The translations under genes were made by a program, and so were the position numbers. 64,000 nucleotides of DNA from Onthophagus taurus (taxonomy: Eukaryota > Arthropoda > Insecta > Coleoptera > Scarabaeidae): assembly GCF_036711975.1 (NCBI RefSeq), contig NC_091967.1, positions 19,220,001 through 19,284,000 of the forward strand. Reading direction: 5' to 3'. Below the pieces are notes generated by a model. It ran no database searches and was not told the origin of the DNA. It was given only the letters and a program-made list of their open reading frames with translations. Shown piece after piece: positions 30,315 to 40,444 of the stretch (position 1 is the first letter of the stretch; each line of letters begins with the position of its first letter).

Positions 30315-33300
30315 ATGGTATGTTATTATTTCTTTGATCAATTATAAATATTTATAATTATTTTTTAAGGTTAAGTTTCCAAATCAATATTAATTTTCAT
30401 CGCCATCTATCGATTACCTTTTAAACTAATTACAACATTTATAACATTTTAGGTTCCAAACGAAATCATCATAAATAACATAAAAGATAACGAAGAACTT
30501 ACTTATTCAACGTTTTTACTAAAAGGAACTATAACCCATAATAATTGTGATTTAATTAATAATAAATTTATGGTAGTCTTAAACGGAAATAATATAAAAA
30601 ATGTTATTAACACCGATAAACAATTTAAAGTCCTATTAGAATTAAAACAAGGATTAAATTTAATTATAATGAATTTCTGTTGTCTGTTAAAGGAATTAAA
30701 AGTATTCTTTAACCCAAAAACCTCTCTACAAAAACTAGTTCCATTATATATAATAATTAAAAACTATAACGGTTTATTTCAAGCTCCTAAACACGTTAAA
30801 AACGATGCAAAAAGTGCTTGTAAACGGATAGAAACCGTAACAAAATTGCTTCAGTGTTTTATAGCTGAGAAATTAAATGAGGAGTTTTTTGAAAGAAAAA
30901 CATTTCAAATAGAACCTTGTAAAACATTTTATAGCAATTTAAATCTGGATGAGGCGATCAAAATGAGTCAAAAAGATTTATGGGAAAGTTTAGGAAGAGA
31001 AATTATGGTTTCTAAACTTGGTGATACCAACAATAAATATTTAGGGGTTTTATCTTGCACTAAATATCTCGGAAACAAAGAATTAATTAAATATGATGAG
31101 ATGATCAACAAAACTGAAGGTTTCGTTGCGATGGGAGGAGGTGGATTTGCTTTATTAGGATCAGCTTGTCTTTATACTTGGCCTGAAGAAATTTCTGAAG
31201 TTTTTGAAAAATTTGCGGATGAATCTCTCGTCGATTGTGATAACTTTTTAAATGATAGTTGTTATAGGTACACTGTGTTAATTAATTATCGTACCCCAAA
31301 GTCCGTTGAGTATTGGTTATAAGGTTATCCAACTCGAACAAATTTGACGTTGACAGGGCGAGGTAGGAAACACGTCATTGGAGGAAAAGTATAATATCAT
31401 ATACAGGATGCCCATTATGTATGGAATATAGTATATAAGTATCTTGGTAAGTATCAACTTAAAAAAAAAACGATTTATATAAAAGTTGCTTAATATTTTC
31501 TTTGCCATAATAAGGCATTCAATTGTTTTTATTGCAGAAAATAAATGAGCAACGAATAACACTTGAAGTATTTTAAATGGCAATGTATCCTTTCGTTAGG
31601 CTCATTTGACCTCAATTTTGACATATTTGTAATCTTCATTAAAAATCCTTCAAAATGAGTACAAACACGACATATTTATCTTCAATATTAATGAAGTTAT
31701 GGTCAACTTCCGGTTAGAAATGTCAACATCTATTTTGACATATCTGTAATTGTCGTGAAAAATCCTTTAAAATGAGCCCAAACATGATACGTTTAATTCC
31801 AATATTAGTCGAAATGTAAACAACTTTCGGTTTGAAATGTCAATGTCATTTTGACAAATTCTTAATTTTTATAAAATGTTTTAAAATTTATCACAAAAAC
31901 AAAAATACAATAAAAAAAAATTAAAAATTAAGGTTGGTGTTAATTTAATGTTGGTATAATTTAATAATTAAATTGCCTATCTTCATTGTTGCTAACTTCG
32001 GGTTTAACGTTTTTTTATTCAAACTTTTTTATTTTTTGAGATAAGTGCGTCATCTTTGGACTCATTTTAAAGGTTTTTTAATAAAGAATACATCATAAAA
32101 GTACACCATAAAGTTGTCCATTTGTCTATTACATGATAACTAACTTCAGATTTAAAATGTCAACCTCAATTTTGACATATTTGTAATCTTCATTAAAAAT
32201 CCTTTACAATGAGTACAAACACGACATATTTACCTTCAATATTAATGAAGTTATGGTCAACTTCCGGTTAGAAATGTCAATGTCATTTTGACAAATTCTT
32301 AATTTTTATAAAATGTTTTAAAATTTATCACAAAAACAAAAATACAATAAAAAAAAAAAAGTTAAGGTTGGTATTAATTTAATGTTGGTATAATTTAATA
32401 ATTAAATTGCTATCTTCATTGTTGCTAACTTCGGGTTTAACGTTTTTTTATTCAAACATTTTTGTTTTTTGAGATAAGTGCGTCATCTTTGGACTCATTT
32501 TAAAGGTTTTTTAAAAAAGAATACATCATAAAAGAATACCATAAAGTTGTCCATTTGTCTATTACATGATAACTAACTTCAGATTTAAAATGTCAACCTC
32601 AATTTTGACATATTTGTAATCTTCATTAAAAATCCTTTAAAATGAGTACAAACACGACATATTTATCTTCAATATTAATGAAGTTATGGTCAACTTCCGG
32701 TTAGAAATGTCAATGTCATTTTGACAAATTCTTAATTTTTATAAAATGTTTTAAAATTTATCACAAAAACAAAAACACAATAAAAAAAAATTAAAAATTA
32801 AGGTTGGTATTAATTTAATGTTGGTATCATTTAATAATTAAATTGCTATCTTCATTGTTGCTAACTTCGGGTTTAACGTTTTTTTATTCAAACTTTTTTT
32901 TTTTTGAGATAAGTGCGTCATGTTTGGACTCGTTTTAAAGGTTTTTTAATAAAGAATACATCATAAAAGAACACCATAAAGTTGTCCATTTGTCTATTAC
33001 ATGATAACTAACTTCAGATTTAAAATGTCAACCTCAATTTTGACATATTTGTAATCTTCATTAAAAATCCTTTAAAATGAGTACAAACACGACATATTTA
33101 TCTTCAATATTAATGAAGTTATGGTGAACTTCCGGTTAGAAATGTCAACGTCAATTTTGACATATCTGTAATTGTCGTGAAAAATCCTTTAAAATGAGCC
33201 CAAACATGATACGTTTAATTCCAATATTACTCGAGATATAAGCAAATTCCGATTTGAAATGTCAATGCCATTTTGACATATTCTTAATTTTTATAAAATG

Positions 33301-35501
33301 TCTTAATATTTGCCACAAAAACACAAATATAATAAAAAAAAAATTAAAAATTAAGGTTGGTATTAATATTTAAAAATTAAATTGCTATCTTCATTGTTAC
33401 TAACTTCGGGTTTAACGTTTTTTTATTCAAACTTTTTTGTTTTTTGAGATAAGTGCGTCATCTTTGGACTCATTTTAAACGTTTTTTAATGAAGATGACA
33501 AATATGTCAAAATTGACGTTGACGTTTCAAACCGGAAGTGATTGTATTTCCATCAATATTAAAGTTAAATATGTCGAGTTTGGATTCATTTTAAAGGATT
33601 TTTTATGAAGTTGACAAATATGTCAAAATTAAAAGTTGAAAGTTCGAACTTTTTGGTTTTTTAAGATAAATGCGTCAAGTTTGGACTCACTTTAAAGGTT
33701 ATTTTATGAAGATTACGAATATAATAATAAAATTAAAGTTGACATTGACAACTGAAAGTTTTTTTCACGACTAAACCCGACTATTTCTAGTTTTAGGTCT
33801 TGTGTTCGTTCTAGTGATAGTGTAAAACTAGAACTAATACTAGACCTAGAATTAGAAATATTCGGGTTTAGTCGTGCGTCTTTAGACTTTTCTAAGTTCT
33901 TGTCTAAGACGCCCGGCTAAACCTAACACTTTCTAATTCTAGTGTTAGTTCTAGTTTTAATTGTTATTTAACCCTAAATTATTGTACATTTTAATTGACC
34001 TAAAAATTTTTTTTTGATTTAATCCACTTACCTTGCTTATAATTTCATCCATTTACCCATTTTGAATTAAATACAACCTTTAAATCCAATTAATTATGTG
34101 TTTTTCATTAAAAAGACTTAAATTCAACGTCAATTTTGACAAGCAACTACAATATTTGGATCTTAATCAACATGGTAACCGAGTCAAGTTGGATAACCTT
34201 AAAATAATAAAATTTTATTCCGATTTTTTTATCAATTCAAACTTAATTTTTATTAATTTTAAAACAATTCGAATTCTTTACGATTATCTCGCATTCATAA
34301 AAAAATCGTTAATTAAGATATATAAAGTAAAAATATCTCTTTTTGATTTAATCCACTTACCTTGTTTATAATACCCTAGATAAACCAATTTTTAGTTAAA
34401 TACAGCCTTTTAAACCAATTAAATAAGACTTTTCCCTTAAAAAAACTTAAATTCAATTTCAATTTTGACAAGCACCTGCAATATTTCGATCTTAATCACC
34501 ATGGTAACCGAGTCAAGTTGGATAACCTAACAATAATAAAATTATAACCGTTAATATTTCGTTTTATATTTTAATATTTTTTTAATTTTATTTTTTTAAA
34601 AATATTTTTGTATGAAAATATATGCTTATAATGTGTTAATATATGCTTCTTAAGTCAAATACACTGTACAAATAAAAACATAGAAATGTCAATTCTTCCA
34701 ATGACGTCACAGCAAGGGCTTTGCGGGGGGATACGTTCATATGGAGTTGGATAACCTTATACAGTATGTTTACTCAACGGACCTTGATCGTACCCGACGT
34801 CATCATTGCAAGTATGCAACCAATATCACAGTATTCGTATTGTAATGCTTGCATGGTTGCATACTTGCAATGACTTTTAAGGTAAAAATTTCCTTATAAT
34901 CAAATTTATTTTTAGAAATACTTTAGGCGCTTGCTTTTCAACAACTCTCGGATCTGTTTTACACGAATTATGCCACACCTTTGATTTGGGACACACGCAA
35001 GGTGGCGTTATGGGCCGTGGATTTGATGATATTCATGAATTCTTTTTGGATTTATCCTCAAAAAATAATTTAAATCATCTCATTAATAAAAATGGATTTA
35101 TTCGTGAAAAATCAATCCCTAAGAACTCTGAAAAAGTTTATAAATCCAATAAAAGTTACTTTACTCAGAGTTGTTTAGCAATAATATTTTATCATAAGTA
35201 AATGTATTAATTTTTGTTATTGTTGTAGATTAATTTGTTGCGTTTTAGGTTCTTTAATGATCATCGTGTTTTGAATCAAGCAAAACCAAGTTTTAATATT
35301 GAAAATAAAGTCGTTCACTCTACAAATGGAATTAGGGTTATTGAAATAAGAGAGAAAGACAGTGAATTAGTTTTAAATAGTTGGGTATTTTTGGGGAGGG
35401 TTCTTAAATTTTCGTTTCAAATACATGATAATATTGGAAATACAATTATAGTTGCGGTAGATAATTTAGGAAATATTTTAAAACAGTACAACGAATCTTA
35501 A
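30315..35501 (+). CDS. Zinc metallopeptidase, YIL108W-like (PF12044 type), four exons
   Basis: Proposed exons: 30315-30317 (ATG only), 30453-31267, 34916-35197, 35249-35501, all joining in phase, 450 aa. The active site HELCHTFDLGH (residues 289-299) is an HExxHxxxxxH zinc site, with a Met (M305) in the following turn (GVMGRGF), as in metzincins. The stretch before it (MGGGGFALLGSACLYTWP and GACFSTTLGSVL) recalls fungal YIL108W and its animal homologues, a family of unproven substrate. The usual Gly of HExxHxxGxxH is Asp296 here. No signal peptide is evident, so it is probably intracellular. The one-codon first exon is inferred; a start at Met 30570 would lack conserved-looking N-terminal sequence. 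Intron 2 (31268-34915) is filled with transposons. A polyA signal lies near 35515. Confidence 0.72.
31268..31296 (+). mobile_element. Left end of the 138-bp MITE at the splice donor
   Basis: The exon ends ATAG and the intron begins GTA; the MITE terminus CACTGTGTTAATTAATTATC starts at the next base (31270). The TA of the donor is thus the target duplication and positions +4 onward of the 5' splice site are transposon sequence. The matching remainder of the MITE lies at 34787-34865. Confidence 0.65.
31404..31612 (+). mobile_element. Truncated terminus of the 240-2166 transposon family
   Basis: CAGGATGCCCATTATGTATGG and about 200 bp after it match the terminal repeat at 240-450 closely, ending at GGCTCATTTGA. 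No transposase or opposite end follows. It is a captured or solo terminus. Confidence 0.75.
31612..33500 (+). repeat. ~433-bp tandem repeat in the metallopeptidase intron
   Basis: GACATATTTGTAATCTTCAT recurs at about 31619, 32174, 32605 and 33042, giving units of roughly 430-436 bp (the first about 556 bp). Each unit contains two or three diverged sub-repeats of about 115 bp that begin AATTTTGACATAT. Partly inverted copies continue to about 33780. Confidence 0.8.
34079..34535 (+). repeat. Duplicated ~120-bp segment, 334 bp apart
   Basis: 34079-34200 and 34413-34530 share AATTTTGACAAGCA and GGTAACCGAGTCAAGTTGG with about 85-90% similarity by eye. They lie within the Mutator-like element. A short frame at 34096-34371 crosses the first copy and is not a gene. 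Confidence 0.6.
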
Positions 35502-35851
35502 AAAGTTGTTATAAAAATAAACTTAAATGACCACTAAAAAATTTTATTCCTATTTATTTCCTTATGTATTAATTTAAAGATTCATTAATCGACTCCGCTT
35601 TTTTTTACTTACTACCTTACATATATAATACATAAATTGGCATTAATTTCAATTTTATACAAATTGACGTCGTAAATCCTAAAAGTTTCTGTAAAGTTTT
35701 GTCAAACTCTTGAATTTTTATTAAATCCTTTCTTTACAGCAACTTGGCGAGATATACTCTAAAATAAATAAATAAATATAAATTAAAAAGTCAATGTATT
35801 ACACTAGGCAACAAATTTTCATTTTCAACATTTTTCTTTAGTAACTATGTA

Positions 35852-37157
35852 CACGGGTGGTTCAAATTCGATGTCTGAATAGGCTAACTCAGAAACTATA
35901 AGAGTTAGAAAAAAAGTAGCTTACATGTCTCGATCTCTTTTTTTAAATAAATTCCAATGTCGAAAACCTCAAAGCGCTATCGTCTTTTGTTTTTCCCCTA
36001 GAGGCCAAAAATGAAAATATCGTAAAACCAACAAGTGCAGTTATCTTGGTTATTATTATAGGTGAAGTATTATAACTAAGACATTATATGGACACTTTTT
36101 TACAGGGAATTTCATGAGGCAGTCAAAAAAAATTTTTCGGTTTTAGATTTTGAGATATTATGATAATTTTCGTTTTTTTAAATGGAAATAACCACTGAAT
36201 ATTCGCTTATTAAATTCGTTATTTTTTTCTGATTACAAAAATAGGGGGTTATATAGGTCTATTTCTTATTGTTTTAGAATAAAGCTAAAAATAAACTTTT
36301 TTTTAGTGTCGTCAAAGAAATTAAATTTACAGTTTCCTGTAATTTTCTACTAAAAATTTATATAAAATTTACTTTATTTTCTAATATGTAACATTCTAAC
36401 ATGTTAAACTTTTCGTAATCCATCTTAAAAAACAGGATTTTTAATTTGACAATTCAGAAAATTTTTGAATACAAACAAATGTTGCTATGTTTATTTGAAT
36501 TAAAAAATATATATTCCAACTTTTATGTAAAACAAATATAAATTAAATAGTTCAACAAATGTTATTTGTTTCAATATCAGAAATATGCTTTTTAGTTTTT
36601 AGTTATAATTTACAGGAAACTGTAAATTTAATATCTTTGACGACACTAAAAGAAAAGTTTATTTTTAGCTTTATTCTAAAACAATAAGAAATAGACCTGT
36701 CCAACCCTATATTTTTGTAATCAGAAGAAAATAACGAATTTAATAAGCGAATAATCAGTGGTTGTTTCCATTTAAAAAAACGAAAATTGTCGTAATATCT
36801 CAAAATCTAAAACTGAAAAATTTTTTTGACTACGTCATCAAATTCTCTGTAAAAAAGTGTCCATATAATGTCGTAATACATACTCCCCCCACAATAATAA
36901 CCAAGATAATTGCACTTGTTGGTTTTACGATATTTTCAATTTTGGCCTCTAGGGGAAAAACAAAAGACGATAACGCTTTGAGGTTTTCGGCATTAGCAGT
37001 TTCTCGAAAAACGAGATCATGACATGTAAGCTACTTTTTTTCTAACTCTTATAGTTTCCGAGATAGCCTATAATGCACCCAAATTTGCCCACCCTCTAGT
37101 TTTACTTTCTCTTACAGTCGTAATAATAACAATAAACATCGAATTTGAACCACCCTG
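35852..37157. mobile_element. Foldback mariner-like element, ~520-bp inverted arms
   Basis: Begins CACGGGTGGTTCAAATTCG after TA (35850-35851) and ends CGAATTTGAACCACCCTG before TA (37158-37159). Long inverted arms (about 35852-36370 and 36590-37157) surround a spacer of about 220 bp. The arms share AAAAAAAGTAGCTTACATGTC with the nested element at 3384-5536, so the two are related. About 60 bp of extra sequence (37085-37140) interrupts the right arm. No ORF. Confidence 0.75.
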
Positions 37158-37159
37158 TA

Positions 37160-37490
37160 CAGGGTGGGTAAATTTGGGTGTTATTATAGGCTATCTCAGA
37201 AACGATAAAAGATACGAAAAAAGTAGTATCGCGAAAATTTTACTTTTTTGACTACATTTTTCCTATCTCTTATCGTTTCTGAGACAAGAATTTAATAAGC
37301 GAATATTCAGTGGTTGTTTCCATTTACAAAAACGAAAATTATCATATCTCAAAATCTAAAACCGAAAAATTTGACTTTTTTGACTACATTTTTCGTATCT
37401 CTTATCGTTTCTGAGACAGCCTATAACACCCAAATTTGCCCACCCTCTAGTTTTACTTTCTCTTACAGTCGTAATAATAACAATAAAAAT
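37160..37490. mobile_element. Adjacent related fragment with duplicated right flank
   Basis: Starts CAGGGTGGGTAAATTTGGGTG immediately after the preceding element, like the end at 7507, and carries inverted pieces TCTTATCGTTTCTGAGAC. Its right portion (37420-37485) repeats 37070-37134 almost exactly, including CACCCTCTAGTTTTACTTTC and a TAATAATAACAATAAA run, a spacing of 351 bp. This looks like a local duplication of nested element parts. Confidence 0.55.
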
Positions 37491-37684
37491 AAATTTGTTC
37501 TGGCACGTCAGATTTTGGTACAAAGGTTATTGAAAAATAAATGAAATAATATAAATTAGGTACGTAAATTACATGGAAGTGTTCTGTTTTAAAATGTTTT
37601 TCATAAAGAAAAAGTCACCATATTTTTTTACGTACAATTAAAAGGTGTAATAAAAACTATAGCGTTTCATTTAAAATAACGAAG

Positions 37685-37711
37685 TTCTGGTCTACTTCCG
37701 GTAGACCAGAA
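37685..37711. other. Short hairpin, 10-bp arms
   Basis: TTCTGGTCTA and TAGACCAGAA are perfect inverted arms around a 7-base loop. It may be the centre of a decayed MITE. Function unknown. Confidence 0.4.
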
Positions 37712-37794
37712 GTGGCAGCCATCTTGATAATATTTTAGATCCGAATGAACAACCCTAAAAAAGTTCTAACGAATCAGTTATGTGAGACAGCCTG

Positions 37795-38420
37795 TATAAA
37801 CCATACTAAAATATTTATTAATTGATCTAGTAAATCCGATTTTTATCAAAAAATCATTAAATCTCTTATTCCAATATTTAGCAGCTTGTTTTACACCATA
37901 CAGAGATTTATTTAACTTTAGAGCATTTCCTCTTTTACATGTTACTTTTTCTGGTGGATATACAGTATGTCCCAGGATAGATGTTACAAGAGGTATAATG
38001 AGATAAAAATTTTTGTATTTTATATTAAGGTAAGCAATTAAGCCCTGCTTAGTGTGAACAGAATTTTAAGAATATTTTCATATTTTGAAAGTCATGTTTA
38101 AGTCATCATACCTCTTGTAACATCTATCCTGGGACTATATACAGGGTATAAATATTTTCTGTTAATTCTCCATTTAAACGCTGTTTTTATATCGAACTGT
38201 CTAAATGCAAATCCATATTGATTTCCAATTGTTCTTATTGATGACATCGTTGCTACAGATGAATAAATTTCTTCATAATCAAATTATTTTCTTTGGCCAC
38301 AACCTTTGACTACAAGTCTAGCTTTATATTGTTCTTCTATATTCTTTAGGTTTTTCTTTTCTAGTGAATCAATTTCTCTTTCCATTGCTTTTAACCAATA
38401 ATACTTGTCTTCATTTTTCT
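37795..38420 (-). pseudogene. Ty1/copia RT fragment, split by a MITE
   Basis: The minus strand reads, with stops, the copia RT/pol region: an AMEREID-like start, QYKARLVVKGCGQ, then the TIRT and DIKTAF motifs, and finally LNKSLYGVKQAAKYWNKRF. Order and motifs match Ty1/copia rather than gypsy. A 178-bp MITE (37961-38138) interrupts it between IYTLY and PPEKV. Too short and broken to be functional. Confidence 0.75.
37961..38138. mobile_element. 178-bp MITE with TA target duplication
   Basis: Inverted ends of about 34 bp: TACAGTATGTCCCAGGATAG on the left, CTATCCTGGGACTATA on the right, both continuing with CATCTATCCT/ATAGATG...TAAGAGG-type homology. TA is duplicated at 37959-37960 and 38139-38140. 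Removing it restores continuity of the copia frame, which fixes the boundaries. Confidence 0.72.
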
Positions 38421-38904
38421 ATGTCTTCATACTCCTCATCATGTGCCATACATATCTCATAATCTTTTTGTCATGCTGGTAATCTTTTTCTCTTTCACTC
38501 TTTCTTGTATCACTTTCTTCTCACTATCATTTCTTATTTTATCTTCAACTGATACATTTTCTTTTTTCATTTCAATACTTTCACTTATCTCGTCTGCTAA
38601 CGTCATTTATGTTTATTCTTGCAATATCTTTATTACAGAAAGCAATTTTTATCAACTTTGATATCTCTTGCTATTTCTAATTTATTTTCTTTTATATTTC
38701 ATACAAGGTTGCTAGGTCTCACGATTTATCGTGAGATCTGATGATATTACCTTTAATCTCGTGAGACGATTTGACATGTACTTCTTACGATTTTATTACA
38801 AAAATAATATAATAATTAGTATTAATAAAATCAAAGTAAAATCATAGCATTTTCAACTCGAATTGTAGGTTACTGTAAATTTCTCTATTAGTTACATCTA
38901 TTCG

Positions 38905-38918
38905 CCACTAGATGGCGT
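38905..38918 (+). promoter_or_regulatory. CTCF-like motif
   Basis: CCACTAGATGGCGT matches the CTCF core CCASYAGRKGGCRS at 13 of 14 positions. It lies between the transposon-rich block and the HYLS1-fused gene pair. Binding is not shown. Confidence 0.4.
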
Positions 38919-39193
38919 TAAGAAATTATACTGTAATATTTAATTTCTTTTAATTATATCACTTTTATATACAAATGTTCACTCCATGCTCGGAAGCACA
39001 ATATATCCTGTAGTATCTTTCTTACCTATATAAAAGTAACTTTAAAATTCTGTACCAAAAAATATTAAAAAAAAATTCTGATGTGATGGAACAAATTTAA
39101 AATTCATTTCAGTATCAGCATGAAACACGACATAAACTATACATAATGGTGTATGAGAAAAATAAATTGTATTGGGCAGTGTTAAAAACTTAC

Positions 39194-39952
39194 TGGTTGA
39201 TGATCCCCCAACATTTTTTCTCGAATAACCCACCTCAAATTCGAATGGTTATCAACTCCAGGTATTTTTTGCTTTTTCCATTCAGCCTGATACCTATGAT
39301 ACAAACTAACAGGATCACTTTTCGTCGTTTTCACTGATTTAGGCCGAATAAAGGAAGCTTTTGGTTTTAATTCAATAACATTCTCTTTACTCGACGATTT
39401 TTTACCATCTTCTATTTTAACAAGTTGATCCGATTCTTTCATTGACGTCGTTTTATCAGAACGTTTACTATTTAGAGAAGATTGACTAATTTGAGTTTCT
39501 TTATTTTCTGATAACGGTGATTCATCTTTTTTATCAACATCAACAGTTTGTGTTTCAACACCTTCACATTTTGGTTTATAATGTCTACAAGTTTCTTTGT
39601 GCTTTTTTACTTGAACTGTTATGATTTTATCTTTTTTCGGTTGAACAATCTTTGCTTTCGAGGCTTCTGTATTTGTTTCGTACAAATTTTGGAATATATC
39701 ACCTTTTTGTTTCGTTTCTTGGATATCTTGGGCTACATTTTCTTTATTACACAAGTTACGTTTCTTCTTTTCTTCGTATTTTATTAACTTTTTTAAATCT
39801 AACAACAAAATACAATAATTAAATAAGTTCAAAATCAAGCTAACCTAATATTTACCATGCACAAATTCCTTAAGTTGTTTTGATGATATATTTTCGTATC
39901 CTAATTCTTGTAAATATTCGTAAACTTCCCTCGAATCAATCGGAATCGACAT
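39194..39952 (-). CDS. HYLS1: HYLS1 homologue (centriole/cilium protein)
   Basis: Two exons are clear on the minus strand: 39952-39856 and 39798-39194, joined in phase. A final short exon 39049-39026 is possible (donor GTAAGT at 39193, then seven codons and TAG), giving about 241 aa. The N-terminus has the HYLS1 box (LQELGYENISSKQLKEF, then DLKKLIKYEE across the junction). The C-terminus has the conserved signature DPVSLYHRYQAEWKK...LRWVIREKML. Between them lies a charged, low-complexity linker. HYLS1 is a core centriolar protein that binds SAS-4/CPAP and is needed for cilium formation. It is head to head with fused, about 490 bp apart, suggesting a shared promoter region. Identification rests on both conserved ends; the last exon is uncertain. 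Confidence 0.8.
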
Positions 39953-40444
39953 TTTAAGGGTATAATGTACAAAAAATCGAAAAGAACCGTAACGGATTTT
40001 TGATTTGAGGTTAGGTTTTTAAAAATTGCTTCATTCATTTTATATTCGGCTAATTCGAAAAGTGCGATCGTCTACTAAATTTAATCATTTTTAACAAAAA
40101 TCATCGTTCTAAAAATGTTAATTAATTAATTTAGTTAGATTCAATCATAATTATGAAGTTTTTAAATAATTAGGGAATTTTATTTATTTTCGATTGGTAC
40201 CGGCTTCGTTTAAGACCAATTTACAATCAAAAATATTTAATTACAAGCTTATTAACAATGTTTAATTAAAGTTTTTGTTGATATTAAAAATTATTTCGTA
40301 TTATTTTTTATTAGGAAGATAATAATCACAATATTTAAGTTAATTATTAAAAAAATCGTTAAATTTGTAATCGTGTAAAATCGGCGTTACACCCCCATTC
40401 TTGTTTACTAAACATATCATTCCAATTATAATTAACCTAAAATT
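39953..40444. promoter_or_regulatory. Bidirectional intergenic region HYLS1/fused
   Basis: 492 bp between divergent start codons with no transposon sequence, so both core promoters must lie here or in upstream introns. No clear TATA box is evident; a GC-richer stretch at 40379-40402 (TCGGCGTTACACCCCC) lies just upstream of fused. Confidence 0.5.

Larger units (their letters stand above)
31297..34786. mobile_element. 3.49-kb Mutator-like non-autonomous element inside the MITE
   Basis: Flanked by a perfect 9-bp duplication ATCGTACCC (31288-31296 and 34787-34795). Its termini are inverted: CAAAGTCCGTTGAGTA on the left, and read inward CAAGGTCCGTTGAGTA on the right, followed on both sides by ATAAGGTTATCCAACTC. 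The interior holds a truncated copy of the 240-2166 element terminus (31404-31612), a tandem repeat block (31612-33500), inverted pieces of it (33480-33780) and CTAG-rich repeats (33800-33975). No transposase is visible. Confidence 0.7.

Noticed and set aside
39548..39787. Plus-strand ORF antisense to HYLS1
   Set aside because: Hydrophobic by-product of the Lys-rich HYLS1 linker read on the other strand.
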